Below, in pieces: positions 52,761 to 64,000 of a DNA stretch of 64,000 nucleotides (position 1 is its first letter; each line of letters starts with the position of its first letter). This stretch comes from Daphnia pulex (lineage: Eukaryota > Arthropoda > Branchiopoda > Diplostraca > Daphniidae), in assembly GCF_021134715.1 (NCBI RefSeq), contig NC_060024.1, positions 6,820,001 through 6,884,000 on the forward strand, in the 5' to 3' direction. Both the position numbers and the translations under genes were made by a program. The notes beneath the pieces are model-generated. The model saw only the letters and a list, made by a program, of their open reading frames with translations. It had not been told where the DNA came from and did no database searches.

Positions 52761-53850
52761 TCTTTTATTCAAGTAAGTATGTTGGAGGCACATACTTACA
52801 TGCTTACTCGTTACTTACAAAATGTAAGAATGAAAAAACTATTTAAGTATGTTAAGCTCGTAAGTAGTTTCGTCTTGTAAGTAATCCTGGCCCACTAAAG
52901 TATGTTAAGGTAAGTATTCTACCGCTGCTGTGTATGGCTTTTTAACAACATATAATAATGCTGGGCTTCATCTATATCAATGTCACTTCTAAAGAAGTGA
53001 ACTTCTATAAACAAGCTTGAATAAATCTCCTCTTATTCAATGTTGCAAATATAATTTAGTTTTTTGGGTTTTCGCTTTCCTTTCTCCAGCAACGTGTAAT
53101 ATAGCGTATAATCATCGTCATTTGGTGTGTAATAAAAGCTAGAAAGATTCCTTTCGTCCCCACACTATATTATAACAGATACAAATTACTGCCCGCCAAT
53201 AAAAGGTGGGCTATTAAATCGACTACATGTTGACGTGTATACACACGCAATGGCGAAAAACAAGTTATATTTGGAAATGGCCAAACACAGAGCCATTGCC
53301 TTGTATAAACGTACATTCTGTTCTGCATGGACGCGTCAAGCAACAACGCTTTCCAAATGCTGGTATAATATGAGTTTATAGCTGCGAGTCTTATTCTATT
53401 CGTGGAGTAAGGCATCAAACCAGCAGCGCATGCAGCAGAAAGTCCGCACTTCCTTCTCGTATATATGCGGGAGAGAGTCAATGAACGTCAATTGATAAGA
53501 GATATTTAGCCAACTTTATTGTCTTATATGATATAGTAGAACGTGTTATTAGAACCCAGTTGGTTCGTTTGGAATTATTCACAGCACAATTCTTTTTGAC
53601 AGCTTAGGTCGGGGAGAACAATTTCTTCCGATACATATACGTAATTGTGTATACATATATGCTGCTGCCAGTTCAATATAACATTGGCCTTTCTTACATG
53701 TATGTATGTAATATAGCTGACACCCATATATGGGATTTAATCAAATCTTCTGATGGATGCATACACAAATAGTATCAGATTATAAAATTAAGGGCGAACC
53801 CGAATAACCCGTCGTAGGATATTTTAATACAAACCCTGACCTTATTCTTG

Positions 53851-54036
53851 CAGGACTTATTCAACCCAAGATTTGGCGCTTCTTGGAACCTCAATGACGA
53901 CGTAGATTCATTGATGACCTTGACAGCAGCATTGCTGGACATGGCAGAAGGAATAAGTCGCCATGCATTTGATCTACTATATATAATATTACAAGATACA
54001 TTGGATGCTGTGCACTCAGCAGTGATGGACACATGA
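53851..54036 (+). other. Possible coding exon of unknown gene
   Basis: After an acceptor-like TTGCAG (ending about 53853), 60 codons encode an amphipathic, helix-like peptide (FNPRFGASWNLNDDVDSL, then LTAALLDMAEGISRH) ending in a stop. Codon use is more gene-like than the surroundings. No partner exon was found within 2 kb and no family is recognised. Confidence 0.25.
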
Positions 54037-55394
54037 GCATCGGAGTCAAATTTCAGGCCGGGTGGTATATTGTATACATTTATTATGTTTATGAAAAGAT
54101 GCGCAGTTATATTTAATGTTTTTCATCGTTTCTCTTTCAGGAGTTCTCTTCGTGTGAAGAGCCTTATACTAATAAACTTGATAAAAAAGAGATCTTATAT
54201 AATAGGCCTATAATTGATTGGTCCAATTTCGGTAAATAAATCGAATATTATATTGATTTATACAACAACTATATAATTATCACGTCATTTAGATTTGTGA
54301 GCAGCAGCAATAAATGATTTTTTAACATTGATTGTGTGTAGCCTATACTTAAAGAACAGGTATAAATAGCCTATATGTAGGCATATATTTTCGTCATTAT
54401 ATTTACCATAGAATCGAGCAATATGGCCATATTTTATTTTCTGCTGGGCGATGTCGATCTTCAGTGATGCCGATCATATCCACAGAGTTGGAAGTTGTTG
54501 AAGGAATCCTTATCATCAATTAAGGACTGCAAATATTATACCGGACGGGTTAAATTATTTTTTAATTCGGGAATTAATTGAATTTGAACCGAAGAACCTT
54601 AATTCAACCACTCATATGTTTTCGTATAGTTATAACGATATTTTTTCTGATGATTTAATCTCTGACCAATTGGGAATCTCACTTCGGCGACATCCTTTGC
54701 CATTGGTCGGACAAATCATTTCTCTCTAAAAGAACCGACATGAAACGGATAAGACGCAGCAGCGCTCTCGTCAATCAAAACAATTTGTATATACACCGCA
54801 TGCACTGTACCATCAACTGGAGCTGCTGATGCGCAAATGAAAACGCGCAATTTAAAAAAAATAAGATGCTGATGATGCGCAGCATCGCTTCATTCATTCA
54901 TGGCGACGTTTCATTCGAGCTTATATTGGTAATTCAATCTATGCTATGCGATGTGACCGGTCACATTTGACTTTGGAGCTTGTCGTAAAATTTTTGATGT
55001 GACATGTTGTTTATTTTTCAGCTGATTTACACAGAAAACCTTTCCCCTATAGCTCTCTGCTCTCTGCCATCAATAGCGGACACTTTAAGGACATCAGATG
55101 AATTACATGGTTCTCGTCAATCGACACAATTCTGTTATTGATGGCATAAAATTTCAGTTTCTGCGGAGAAACTATATACACTATAAGATCAACTCCCATA
55201 ATGAAGTAGACGACCAGTGTGCATCATTGCCAGTGTGTTAGTTATTTCATATGTTCGACCATGGAATAAATTTCGTACTGAAACCTATAATAAACAAACC
55301 AATGAATTGTTAAAAAGAGAGCTTAATATAATGCTGTCAGCGATGCCATGGATCAAATTATATAGGTCAGAGAAACGAATAATGATGCAACGCC

Positions 55395-55746
55395 ACAATT
55401 TCCGTCAGAAAGGCCAGGAAAGAAATGAGGCATCCGATGGCTAAAACAACAAAAGCTCCTGCCATGTTGGATAACGATAAGCGGATCAGTGGTGCCTTTT
55501 CGTTATTGGTTTTGCCGAAGGCGTGATTGCTTTTGGCATTCGAGTGACAAGACTTGATTTTTTAAAGTCCATTTTTCATAGGCTATTATTATAACCCGCG
55601 ATTAAACATCTCGAGATAAGAACTTCTCTTCCGCAGCAAAAAGCCGCCAGGCGTGGCTGGTGTACCCCTGGTACCAATAATCATACTACACCTGTGGGTG
55701 AGCCGATAGTTTTCTTTCATGGTATCTTTTAAAGCCTTCACACCCT
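55395..55746 (-). pseudogene. Ionotropic receptor remnant
   Basis: The minus strand encodes pieces closely related to the ends of the two intact receptors: VKALKDTMKENYRLTHRC and LLRKRSSYLEMFNRG (end of lobe S2), then KAPLIRLSLSNMAGAFVVL and ISFLAFLTEI (last membrane helix). The segment normally joining them is missing, and none of the upstream exons exists. It is a decayed copy between receptor A and receptor B, evidence that the cluster was once larger. Confidence 0.85.
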
Positions 55747-55862
55747 ATAACATAGTAAGTGCCATTGTAAATGTCAATGCGTTGCTCTTGCATTGAAATT
55801 GAAACGAATGTATCAGGAATGAATATAACAATTTCTATATAATACTTAACTGTATAATACAT

Positions 55863-55944
55863 ACCTCTTGCTCTTACTCTTGCTCTTACTCTTGCTCTTA
55901 ATCTTGTTCTTGCTCTTGCTCCTGCTCTTAATCTTGCTCTTAAG
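55863..55944. repeat. Hexanucleotide microsatellite
   Basis: About 13 imperfect copies of CTCTTG/CTCTTA in a row. Confidence 0.9.
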
Positions 55945-56339
55945 CCTCGCTTACACTAGGGTTTCTTAAAGCTATTGAGTTCTTAATTTTAAGAAATTGA
56001 GTTCTTAAGCTTTTTTGTGAATGAAATGACGATATTGATTGTTTTCCAAGTTTAAACAGTTTCCTTGTTACAGGATATATTAATCGATGTCGAGTACACT
56101 ATTTTGAAGTCTTTAAAATCAATGAATCTATTAAGACATTCATGAAGGAACCCATCCCTTTGTTTTTTCGTTGGCGCGAGAGAAAAAAAAGGGATGGGAG
56201 CGGAAAAAGGGGGAATTATAAAATTTCGTTTTTCAACTTAAAATTCAACTTAGATAATATCAATAAAAAAAATTGTAAATCAGACCTGATATAAAGCTAA
56301 CGCAGGTTTATTAAAAAAAGTCGCGTTTCCCTAGCCCTA

Positions 56340-57105
56340 GCCGTTCAACTGCAAAAAAAGGCCAAATTGGCCTAATTTGCATAAGGTCCTCTCGGCTTTC
56401 CAAAGACTTTTAGAACGGGTCAAAAGTACTTCGGAAAATGAAAACGAAAATCTGAAAAAAATCAGAGGTGTTTTCACTACCTCTACCTATGTACATACCA
56501 AATTTGAAAGAATTTGGTTAAAAACTGTAGTACTTAGAGGACTGCAAAAACAGCGTTTTTGCATAAGGTCCTCTCGGGCTTCCAAAGACTTTCGGTAGGT
56601 ACTGTATGTGATAGATTGCTTTGATAATGAAAAAACCACAAAAATACATCCAAAACATCTAGTCTGAAATATTTCCAAATCGTGGTGGAGTCCTTTCCTA
56701 TCACATATAATAATATTTTTCGTCTTGAATCAGCGTAGAATATTCTATTTTACAATAATTGTACCAGAAAACTCATTATATGTTATAGGTTGCTTTGGTT
56801 AAAAAATACACATCCCAAACATCTAGCTCGAAATATTTCCAAATCGTGGTGGAGACATTTCCTATAACATATAATGATATTTTTCGGCTTGAATCAGTGG
56901 AGAATATTCTATTTTACAATAATTATTCCAGAAAACACATTATATGTGATAGATTGCTTTGGATTTGAAAAAAAACCCAAAAAACCTCCCAAGCATCTAG
57001 CTCGAAATATTTCCAAATCGTGGTAAAGACTCATATTTGTCTACATATTCCTATCACATATTTGTCTACATATACATATTTGTCTACATATTTGTCTACA
57101 TATAT
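56340..57105. repeat. Satellite block A
   Basis: Two units share TTGCATAAGGTCCTCTCGG followed by TTCCAAAGACTTT at about 56376 and 56556. Then come about 2.5 units of roughly 170-180 bp containing GAAATATTTCCAAATCGTGG and ACAATAATT.CCAGAAAAC (56620-57030), and a short array of CATATTTGTCTA to 57105. Confidence 0.85.
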
Positions 57106-57545
57106 TGTTTTAATATTTGGGACCTAGGTAATAGAGGACATTTCCCTGAACCTTTTGAGATTAGTTTCATTTTGGTGTTGAGTACTAAGCCTGTGGTGTG
57201 ACCGTAAAGTCTTGAAATGACAAAAATTATGGCAGAAAAAACTTCAAATGCACATAACTTTTGAATTTTATTTTGGTGTTTAAATATTTGAGACCTGGGT
57301 AATAGAGGACATTTCCCTGAACCTTTTGAGACTTTATTTTCATTTTGGTGTTGAATACTAAGTCTGTGGTGTGACCGTAAAGTCTTGAAATCAGAAAAAT
57401 TATGGCAGAAAAAACTTCAAATGAAAATTACTTTTGAAATTTATTTTGGTGTTTGAATATTTGAGACCTAGGTAAGAGAAGACATTCCCCTGAACCTTTT
57501 GAGACTTAGTTTTCATTTTGGTGTTGAAAAAACTTCAAATGCAAA
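57106..57545. repeat. Satellite block B
   Basis: About 2.5 units of roughly 170-180 bp. Shared cores are AGAGGACATTTCCCTGAACC and GTGTGACCGTAAAGTCTTGA. They differ from block A and block C units. Confidence 0.85.
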
Positions 57546-58900
57546 TAACGTTTTAGAAAAATTCACAGCTTTGCTTAAGCACAGCACAGCACTTGAAGTT
57601 GCTATAACATTTATTTCACTTGTTAAAACCATTTCTTTATTACAGGATGTGTAAATCGATGTCCAATACACCATTTCAAGTCAATTGAATCAATTAATTC
57701 ATAAAGCAATTCATGAAGAAAAAGTTTTTGAAAAATGCACAGCTTTGTTTAAGCATAGCACAGTACTTGAAGTTGCTATAATATTTATCTCACTCGTTAA
57801 AACCATTTCTTTATTACAGGATGTGTAAATCGATGTCCGATACACCATTTCAAGTCTATTGAATCAATAAATTCATAAAGCAATTCATGAAGAAAAAGTT
57901 TTTGAAAAATGGTTCATAGAAAATCTTCCAAGAACTGGGAAAAACACTTTTATGAGATTGAGGTTGCAATAATATTTATTTCACTTGTTAAAACCATTTC
58001 TTTATTACAGGATGTGTAAATTGATGTCCAATACACCATTTCAAGTCGATTGAATCAATCAATTCATAAAGCAATTAATGAAAAAATAGTTTTAGAAAAA
58101 TGGGTCATAGAAAATATCCCAGGAACTGGGAAAAAACACTGTTATGAGATTGAAGTTGGTATAATATTTATTTCACTTGTTAAAACCATTTCTTTATTAC
58201 AGGATGTGTAAATTGATGTCCAATACACCATTTCAAGTCTATTGAATCAATAAACTCATAGAGCAATTCATGAAGAAAAAGTTTTTGAAAAATGCACAGC
58301 TTTGTTTAAGCATAGCACAGTACTTGAAGTTGCTATAATATTTATCTCACTCGTTAAAACCATTTCTTTATTACAGGATGTGTAAATCGATGTCCAATAC
58401 ACCATTTCAAGTCTATTGAATCAATAAATTCATAAAGCAATCAATGAAAAAATAGTTTTAGAAAAATGGTTCATAGAAAATCTTCCAGGAACTGGGAAAA
58501 ACACTTTTATGAGATTGAAGTTGCAATAATATTTATTTCACTTGTTAAAACCATTTATTTATTACAGGATGTGTAAATTGATGTCCAATACACCATTTCA
58601 AGTCTATTGAATCAATAAACTCATAGAGCAATTCATGAAGAAAAAGTTTTTGAAAAATGCACAGCTTTGTTTAAGCATAGCACAGTACTTGAAGTTGCTA
58701 TAATATTTATCTCACTCGTTAAAACCATTTCTTTATTACAGGATGTGTAAATCGATGTCCAATACACCATTTCAAGTCTATTGAATCAATAAATTCATAA
58801 AGCAATTAATGAAAAAATAGTTTTAGAAAAATGGTTCATAGAAAATCTTCCAGGAACTGGGAAAAAATACTTTTATGAACTTGAAGTTGCTATAATACAT
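57546..58900. repeat. Satellite block C with two alternating unit types
   Basis: Seven units can be anchored on TTACAGGATGTGTAAAT near 57641, 57815, 58006, 58198, 58372, 58563 and 58738. The spacings are 174, 191, 192, 174, 191 and 175 bp. The short type carries GCACAGCTTTGTTTAAGCAT and the long type carries CCAGGAACTGGGAAAAAC, so the array has higher-order order. A diverged unit stands alone near 56070. Confidence 0.9.
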
Positions 58901-59230
58901 TACCCAGCAGGGTACACCCCCTTTTTTCAGTGCATTCTTATGGCACTACATGTCTTAGAAAAAGTGCAAATTCTCACCGAACGGCTTGGGCTAGATTTTT
59001 TTCTTTTTTTCCTGAGTAGATCTAATGATGATCTACATTTTTTACACACACAAAGTTATCGTAGGATTAACCCCCATGGCGCTACGGTATCCTTCACTTT
59101 ATTAGGTACAATCCCGTTTTCCCTTATATGCGCTGTGTTAAATACGGAGTTTTCAAAAATATACAAAAAATACTAAAAACCAAGCTAAAATCTTTTTCTT
59201 TGTGCCAAAAGATGCACAATTCTTCACTCT

Positions 59231-60064
59231 ATAGGGGAGACCGGGGCTATGTGGAACATTTTTTTTACGCTGCCATTTAAATAAAAATAAGAATTATGAA
59301 AAAATAAAAGTATAGGGGTGATTCCCTGGCATTTATTTACATTTGATTATTTTTTTATTTTTTTCGTTGATTCATTTAATAGTTATGTGATGAAATGACA
59401 AAATGAATAAATGCCTAAAAACAAAAAAAATTAGGATTAAACGGAACAGAGCCAGGGGTAAAATGGAACATCGTTTTTCTCTGCAACGGCTTAATTATAT
59501 TTATTAAATAATGCACTGGTGAAAAGGAAATTCATTTCCTTTTCCGAAGTGCTGTATTTTTATTTATTTCGTATTTTTTTTGATACTATCAAAAAGTTTT
59601 TTCGATCAGTTTTCCTTTGTTTTTGTTGCCAGGGGGCGTTTTTCTGGAAAAAACGTTGATCTTGCAATACCTGTTTTACCCCGTTTTCCATGTCCCGTTT
59701 AACCCCAACCCAAAAAACACTAAATTAACTAAATTACTAAATACATACATACAAAAAAATATACCACCTTAAACTAGAATAAAATTGCTATCAAATAGCT
59801 ATCTGGGTTTTACAAAAATATTGATTTGAGTATCAATAAAATAAAAAACTAAACTTCTTAAATATTTTTTCAGATTCCCATTTTTCAATTTCCCATAGAA
59901 CAAGAAAAATAAATCACAATTTCAAGAAATAAAGTTTGTATGATAAATAAAACGTAATTTAACATACCCTGTATTTATTACACAATTTTTAAACGAATTT
60001 TACATGTTTTAATTGCCTTTTACATTATAGCCCCGTGTCCCACATACAGCCCCGGTCTCCCCAA
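59231..60064. mobile_element. MITE-like DNA element 2
   Basis: The left end TAGGGGAGACCGGGGCTATG and the right end (complement GGGGAGACCGGGGCTGTATG) are inverted repeats of about 27 bp. The interior is AT-rich with repeated GGAACA and CCCCGTTTTCC-like motifs and no coding capacity. It ends about 80 bp from the stop of receptor B. Confidence 0.8.
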
Positions 60065-60144
60065 CTACCTGCCACCACACCGGCACCTCCTGGTTATAGA
60101 AATAAATGACGGATTTAATGCTTCGGATGAAAGGAAGAAACTGG

Positions 60145-63100
60145 TCAGGCTACTGCTGCTATGTCCTTATTTCGCTTCTCCAGCAGCATGCAATGGTAAA
60201 AGATCATTTCTTTCAGAAAGATCAGGATAGAAATCAAATAACCGATGACCAAAACTGCAAATGCGCCCGCTAGATTGGCCAACGTTAAACGTGTCAGTGT
60301 TGATTTGTCCTTTCGTTTTCTTTGCTGATAATCTTCTGTCGTGCAAGGTTTGATATCCGCTTCAAACTGGTTAACCCAATGAAGGATCAGACCCGTGTCA
60401 CACAGTGTTAAAATCCTAGTGACAAATATTGACAAAATAACTTTTAATTAATCATTTGCAATGCCAATGAATCAATAAAATTCATAAATAGTAGAATTTG
60501 ATTTCAATTCAATTTTTTAAAAGTTAGAAATTGAAGCTTTATTAGCCTACACATGCCAAACCAATAAAATTTTTCTCCGTAGCTGCAAGAACGTTGTAAT
60601 ATTTTAATACATCAAATCAGTTGTTTACCCTCGGTTGAATACTTCAAGGTAAGGACTATGTTTTCGTAGTAGGAAACTACCTGCCCGGACAGAAGAATCT
60701 TCGGCAGAAATAATCAAATTACATTGGTGTGTCAGGCTGTAATCTTCTTTCATTGCCTCTTTCAAAGCCATCATGGTCTGCGGGTTGACAATTAGTTGCC
60801 AAAATTGAAATTTTTTTAAATACAATATTGTTTAATATAACGATACGAAAAATTAAAGAGCAAAAACAATTATGCCATGCATCAATATAACTGATGCTGG
60901 ATTGTTGAAATATACTTTACTTCAACAAGATGTATTACTTATACATCTAGTTAAATTTCAAGATGTGCCTACATTGAAATAGACGTGACGATGGGGCAAC
61001 GCTTTCACCATTTCGATGCAGTCCTGAGTACTGTTGCACCTTGAGTTGGGATACGATCGTAATTTGTCGCCCAGTGACTTGTACAATCCCTTTTTGGCCG
61101 TCTATAAATGAGCCAATAAATTCAACAGCATGGAAAATCATCTGGGAACACATCGCTGATGCCATAACGAACTATAAAAAAGTTCAAACCGAAAATATGA
61201 TATCAGGGCCTTGGTTCTTGTCCACAACGAGTTTGATGTCAGAGTTGATGGCCACATCTTCCATGGCTTTGATGAGTGGCTCGCCGTGATGAATTGCCAT
61301 CACGAAAGAAATGAGGACTCCGTTGTAGACGTTGAGTAACACAAGAATCAACAGACACCAAGCGCCCATCGCTAGACGGAAGAAAGTAATCTTGCAAGCA
61401 ATGTAGCCACCTATATACGTATATATAGTATCAGCAAAATGGATTTGAATGTAGGCCTAACAACATTTTTTAAAACACTGATGCTTGGGTTGCTACGTTT
61501 GCGATCTTTGACTTCAACATTTTATTTTATAGAATCAATTCCTATATATCCTACCTTGGTTCAGTAGTGTTCCTAAAACGTATAGGAATATGTTGCTGTT
61601 TGACATATATTTCAAGTGGGAATATTGGTCCCTGAAATTCGTTTTTACGTTGCTGATGTTAGATGATCGATTCATTCGTAAAAGGTGTCGCTTGAAACAT
61701 AGCAACGTGACCACAACCGACACAAATGTTAAAGCTAACCCGATCCAAACCTTACGAAAAAAGAAGATTTAGCATTTAGTACAATGGCAAGTGTTACTCT
61801 GGCTACCGAATATGTTTGGGTAGGGGGAAGTTGTACTAGTTGACACTTTTTTTACTTTTTGAGCCCCCACTTCTTTATTTATCAATATTTTTTGTCCCCG
61901 CTAGGCTTAAAAAAAGAGGAAAAAGAGCTATCAAAAGCGTATTTTTAGTCTATGACAATTTTTTTTAAGAGGGTTGGTCGAGTCACGGGGCGGTAGAACG
62001 GCCCATGTTATTCTTACGGGCTAAAAGAACACCTGGCGATGGCGTCATCAACTAAATTTTCAGAAAAATTTTCCCTCCTATCTCTAACCCAGCAACACAA
62101 TTTGCCCCGAGAAAAGTTTGTCTTTGTTATTATGGCGTTTTCAAGCAATAATTTGGTTCAATAAAAATAAATAAAAATAAGTTTCTGAAAGAAGAAACAA
62201 TTTCATTTTAGAAACTTATTTTTAATACATTTTATGTTAACTAGGGAATTCCGCAATAGAAAAAAGAAAACGAAATGGACGACACGATTTATGGGTTAAA
62301 AAACTATTTTTTTTTCTTGTTCCCATACTACTTGAACTATTTAAATAATTTGTTTTGAAGATGCGCATTAGTAAAGACCATAATAGGTAATTTTTAAAAT
62401 TCAATCCCTCGGTCGCAAGAGGACGAAAAACGTAGGTGCCAAGTTACACAATAGCCTCAATTGCCCCGTTCTCCCCTACTCAAATGAAATTTTAAATTGC
62501 GAATGAAGCTTTAAAGCTGCACCCAGCACAATTGTGCTGGGTCGCTTGGGAATAAGGTGGGATTATGGGTGTCGGAAACGTATACCCATTTTTGAAAAGG
62601 TTTGATGACGGCGTCAACATTGTTTAGCAGGACATCCGGCATGGGAATAAGAAAAGCGATTCTTGCGTGCAGCCAAGAATGCGGGATCTCCAAGTAATCA
62701 AGTCGTCCGATGCCAATCGATTGGGAAATGGCACCGAGAATCATGTCACAGTCCTAAGAATAGTAAATGGGACATGTTTTTGAAAAGGAAAACATTGCCG
62801 CAATTAATGATAAAAGGCATTTCATGAAACACTTGTATGTATAGACCTACTCCTTTTTTCCTGTAGTTAGCCAGAGCAGGCAATACTTCGTTTAGGGTAG
62901 TCAGATTTGAATCAATGATGGTATAACTAAAATAATTGAATAACAAAAATGTGTTGGCGTCCAAAAATTTAATTAGAAATAAAAGTAAATTCAGTAAACG
63001 TCCTTATATTGTGTTTCGCTGTTTTAAAATTATTATACTCAAAGTCATATCGACGAGCCAGCCAATACAGGATTTCCGGGGCGATTCCGTCAATCCCAAC

Positions 63101-63442
63101 CGTGTTTCCGGATGAATTTCTCACGATTTTCATCGCTATAGAATACTTGTTGTATCCAAGTTCGTCAATAATAAGACAACATTTAAAAATTGCATACATT
63201 GTTTTAATTTTTGGCAAGACACGCTTTATTTGAGTAACAATCATAATTGTGATAGTGTATGCAAAATGTGAAGGACATTCCTATAAAAGGTGACTTATTT
63301 GATAGCCTACCTCGTTCACCATGATTTTAAGGTGATCTTTCTCCGGTAGTGTCTTCTCGTCCGTCATGAATGCTGTCACTGATGTTTTAGTGACTTTGTG
63401 ATAAAAAACCGTCGCCAACATGATCAAAGTAAACGATTTCAT
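60145..63442 (-). CDS. Divergent ionotropic receptor (iGluR-like, IR type), copy B
   Basis: Nine exons (63442-63311, 63145-63039, 62926-62851, 62753-62586, 61750-61555, 61410-61190, 61101-60973, 60777-60629, 60415-60145) sum to 483 codons, 482 residues. The layout equals copy A: three exons have identical lengths (107, 221 and 129 nt). Features are a signal-like N-terminus (MKSFTLIMLATVF), S1 lobe (GIDGIAPEILYWLARRYDFE, HARIAFLIPMPDVLLNNVDAV), membrane helix WIGLALTFVSVVVTLLCF, pore-helix region LVLLNVYNGVLISFVMAI, S2 lobe (KKGLYKSLGDKLRSYPNSRC) and final helix LTLANLAGAFAVLVIGYL. The fourth intron holds MITE 3. Chemosensory function is inferred from the family. Confidence 0.9.
61820..62480. 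mobile_element. MITE-like DNA element 3, in an intron of receptor B
   Basis: The left end GTAGGGGGAAGTTGTACTAG and the right end (complement AGTAGGGGAGAACGGGGCAA) form weaker inverted repeats of the same family as elements 1 and 2. The interior is non-coding. The host intron is 835 bp against 96 bp for the matching intron of copy A. Confidence 0.7.
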
Positions 63443-63855
63443 GATCCAAATGAAATATTATAATAGCTACTTCTATTTGTGAGAACAGTTGAGGATACAT
63501 TAAGATGGCGTTAAACCCAATGAAACGTTTTTATGTGCTTCAATTCGGAATGCAAACGTCATTGCGCATGTGTATATTGTAGAATCTATAGCTTACATCA
63601 ACATTTGTTAGTATTGTAGCTTACATATATTAGGAGAGAGTTGTATAGATCGACTATAAAGCTACTTACCTTTTTGGTTTATTTAACTACGTCATTTATA
63701 TCTTTGGGAGTAGCATATACATTTTTTACAAGACTTCGTATTGCTGCACTGATTCCCATGTATACTAATGCGAAAAGAGAGCTATATAGGGCACGATAAC
63801 TTCGTATATACTATTGAAAGCATCGGGATCTATAGCAGCGTCGTATATAGGGTAC

Positions 63856-63949
63856 ATCAGTTGAAATGGCGTCGGTCAAAGATCGACAGCAGGTTGATGA
63901 TGATATAGAAAGGAAATGTACAGACAAGGCGTATCCAACCCGTGTCCAC
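63856..63949 (-). CDS. Possible last exon of a gene starting outside the window
   Basis: On the minus strand an acceptor (TTTCCAAG, ending 63950) opens 30 codons plus stop, partly hydrophobic (FPFYIIINLLSIF) and ending DRRHFN. It could be a C-terminal membrane exon of a neighbouring gene to the right. It is too short to identify. Confidence 0.25.
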
Positions 63950-64000
63950 CTTGGAAATAAGATTATAGAACATAAAATAATTAGGAAATGTATAGCATCA

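Larger units (their letters stand above)
51678..52932. mobile_element. DNA transposon with CACAGCAGCGGTA termini
   Basis: The left end CACAGCAGCGGTA (51678) is the inverted complement of the right end TACCGCTGCTGTG (52932), flanked on both sides by TA, the possible target duplication. About 340 bp at the left and 170 bp at the right are packed with CATACTT/AAGTATG motifs in both orientations, which look like subterminal protein-binding sites. The middle holds a small two-exon gene and a tRNA-like sequence. At 1255 bp it is probably non-autonomous. The superfamily is not clear; 5'-CAC ends with a short TA-type target site would fit a CMC-like element. Confidence 0.8.

Overview
The window reads as nuclear DNA of an arthropod, most likely a cladoceran crustacean (Daphnia-like). 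The reasons are dense genes on both strands, many short GT-AG introns (often 60-90 bp), an animal-type amylase with an extra C-terminal domain, arthropod-type ionotropic receptors, an astacin with ShK-like domains, and tRNA-Asp genes scattered between protein genes. The species is inference. Exon models were built by hand from splice signals. For each complete multi-exon model the exon lengths were summed and gave a whole number of codons ending in a stop.

Layout, left to right. 1-2088 (-) is an open-ended single-pass membrane protein with internal repeats. 3636-7553 (-) is a ZNFX1-like SF1 helicase and 9261-10216 (+) is EMC3. 10602-11064 (-) is a UGT remnant. 11.8-14.3 kb holds hairpins, dispersed repeats and an unknown two-exon gene. 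16506-18355 (+) is ABHD18 and 18708-21880 (+) is alpha-amylase. 23000-23907 (+) is a HIF prolyl hydroxylase. Three identical tRNA-Asp genes (24.7-27.3 kb) flank an alpha-1,3-fucosyltransferase (25385-26620, +). 27740-28975 (+) is a secreted protein made only of the amylase C-terminal domain. 29332-31851 (-) is a PKA catalytic-subunit-like kinase with a long N-terminal extension. 33.0-35.7 kb holds a galactosyltransferase fragment, a foldback repeat and a decayed BEN-domain gene. 36308-38478 (-) is a beta-1,3-galactosyltransferase with a MITE in its intron. 39397-41727 (-) is an astacin. 42403-44697 and 60145-63442 (-) are two divergent ionotropic receptors, with a receptor remnant between them at 55.4-55.7 kb. 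47187-48325 (-) is a second HIF prolyl hydroxylase. 51678-52932 is a DNA transposon and 56.3-58.9 kb a satellite array.

The genes do not form one pathway. The main themes are local duplication (two prolyl hydroxylases, receptors plus remnant, amylase domain, galactosyltransferase fragment, tRNA-Asp) and recurrent insertion of a MITE-like family with GGGGAGA-type termini. The most unusual items are the stand-alone amylase C-terminal-domain gene, an 8-nt microexon in amylase, prolyl hydroxylase paralogs that differ in the predicted substrate-selecting loop, and a galactosyltransferase fragment that lacks the MITE present in the parent intron. No reverse-transcriptase, capsid or envelope gene was recognised anywhere in the window.
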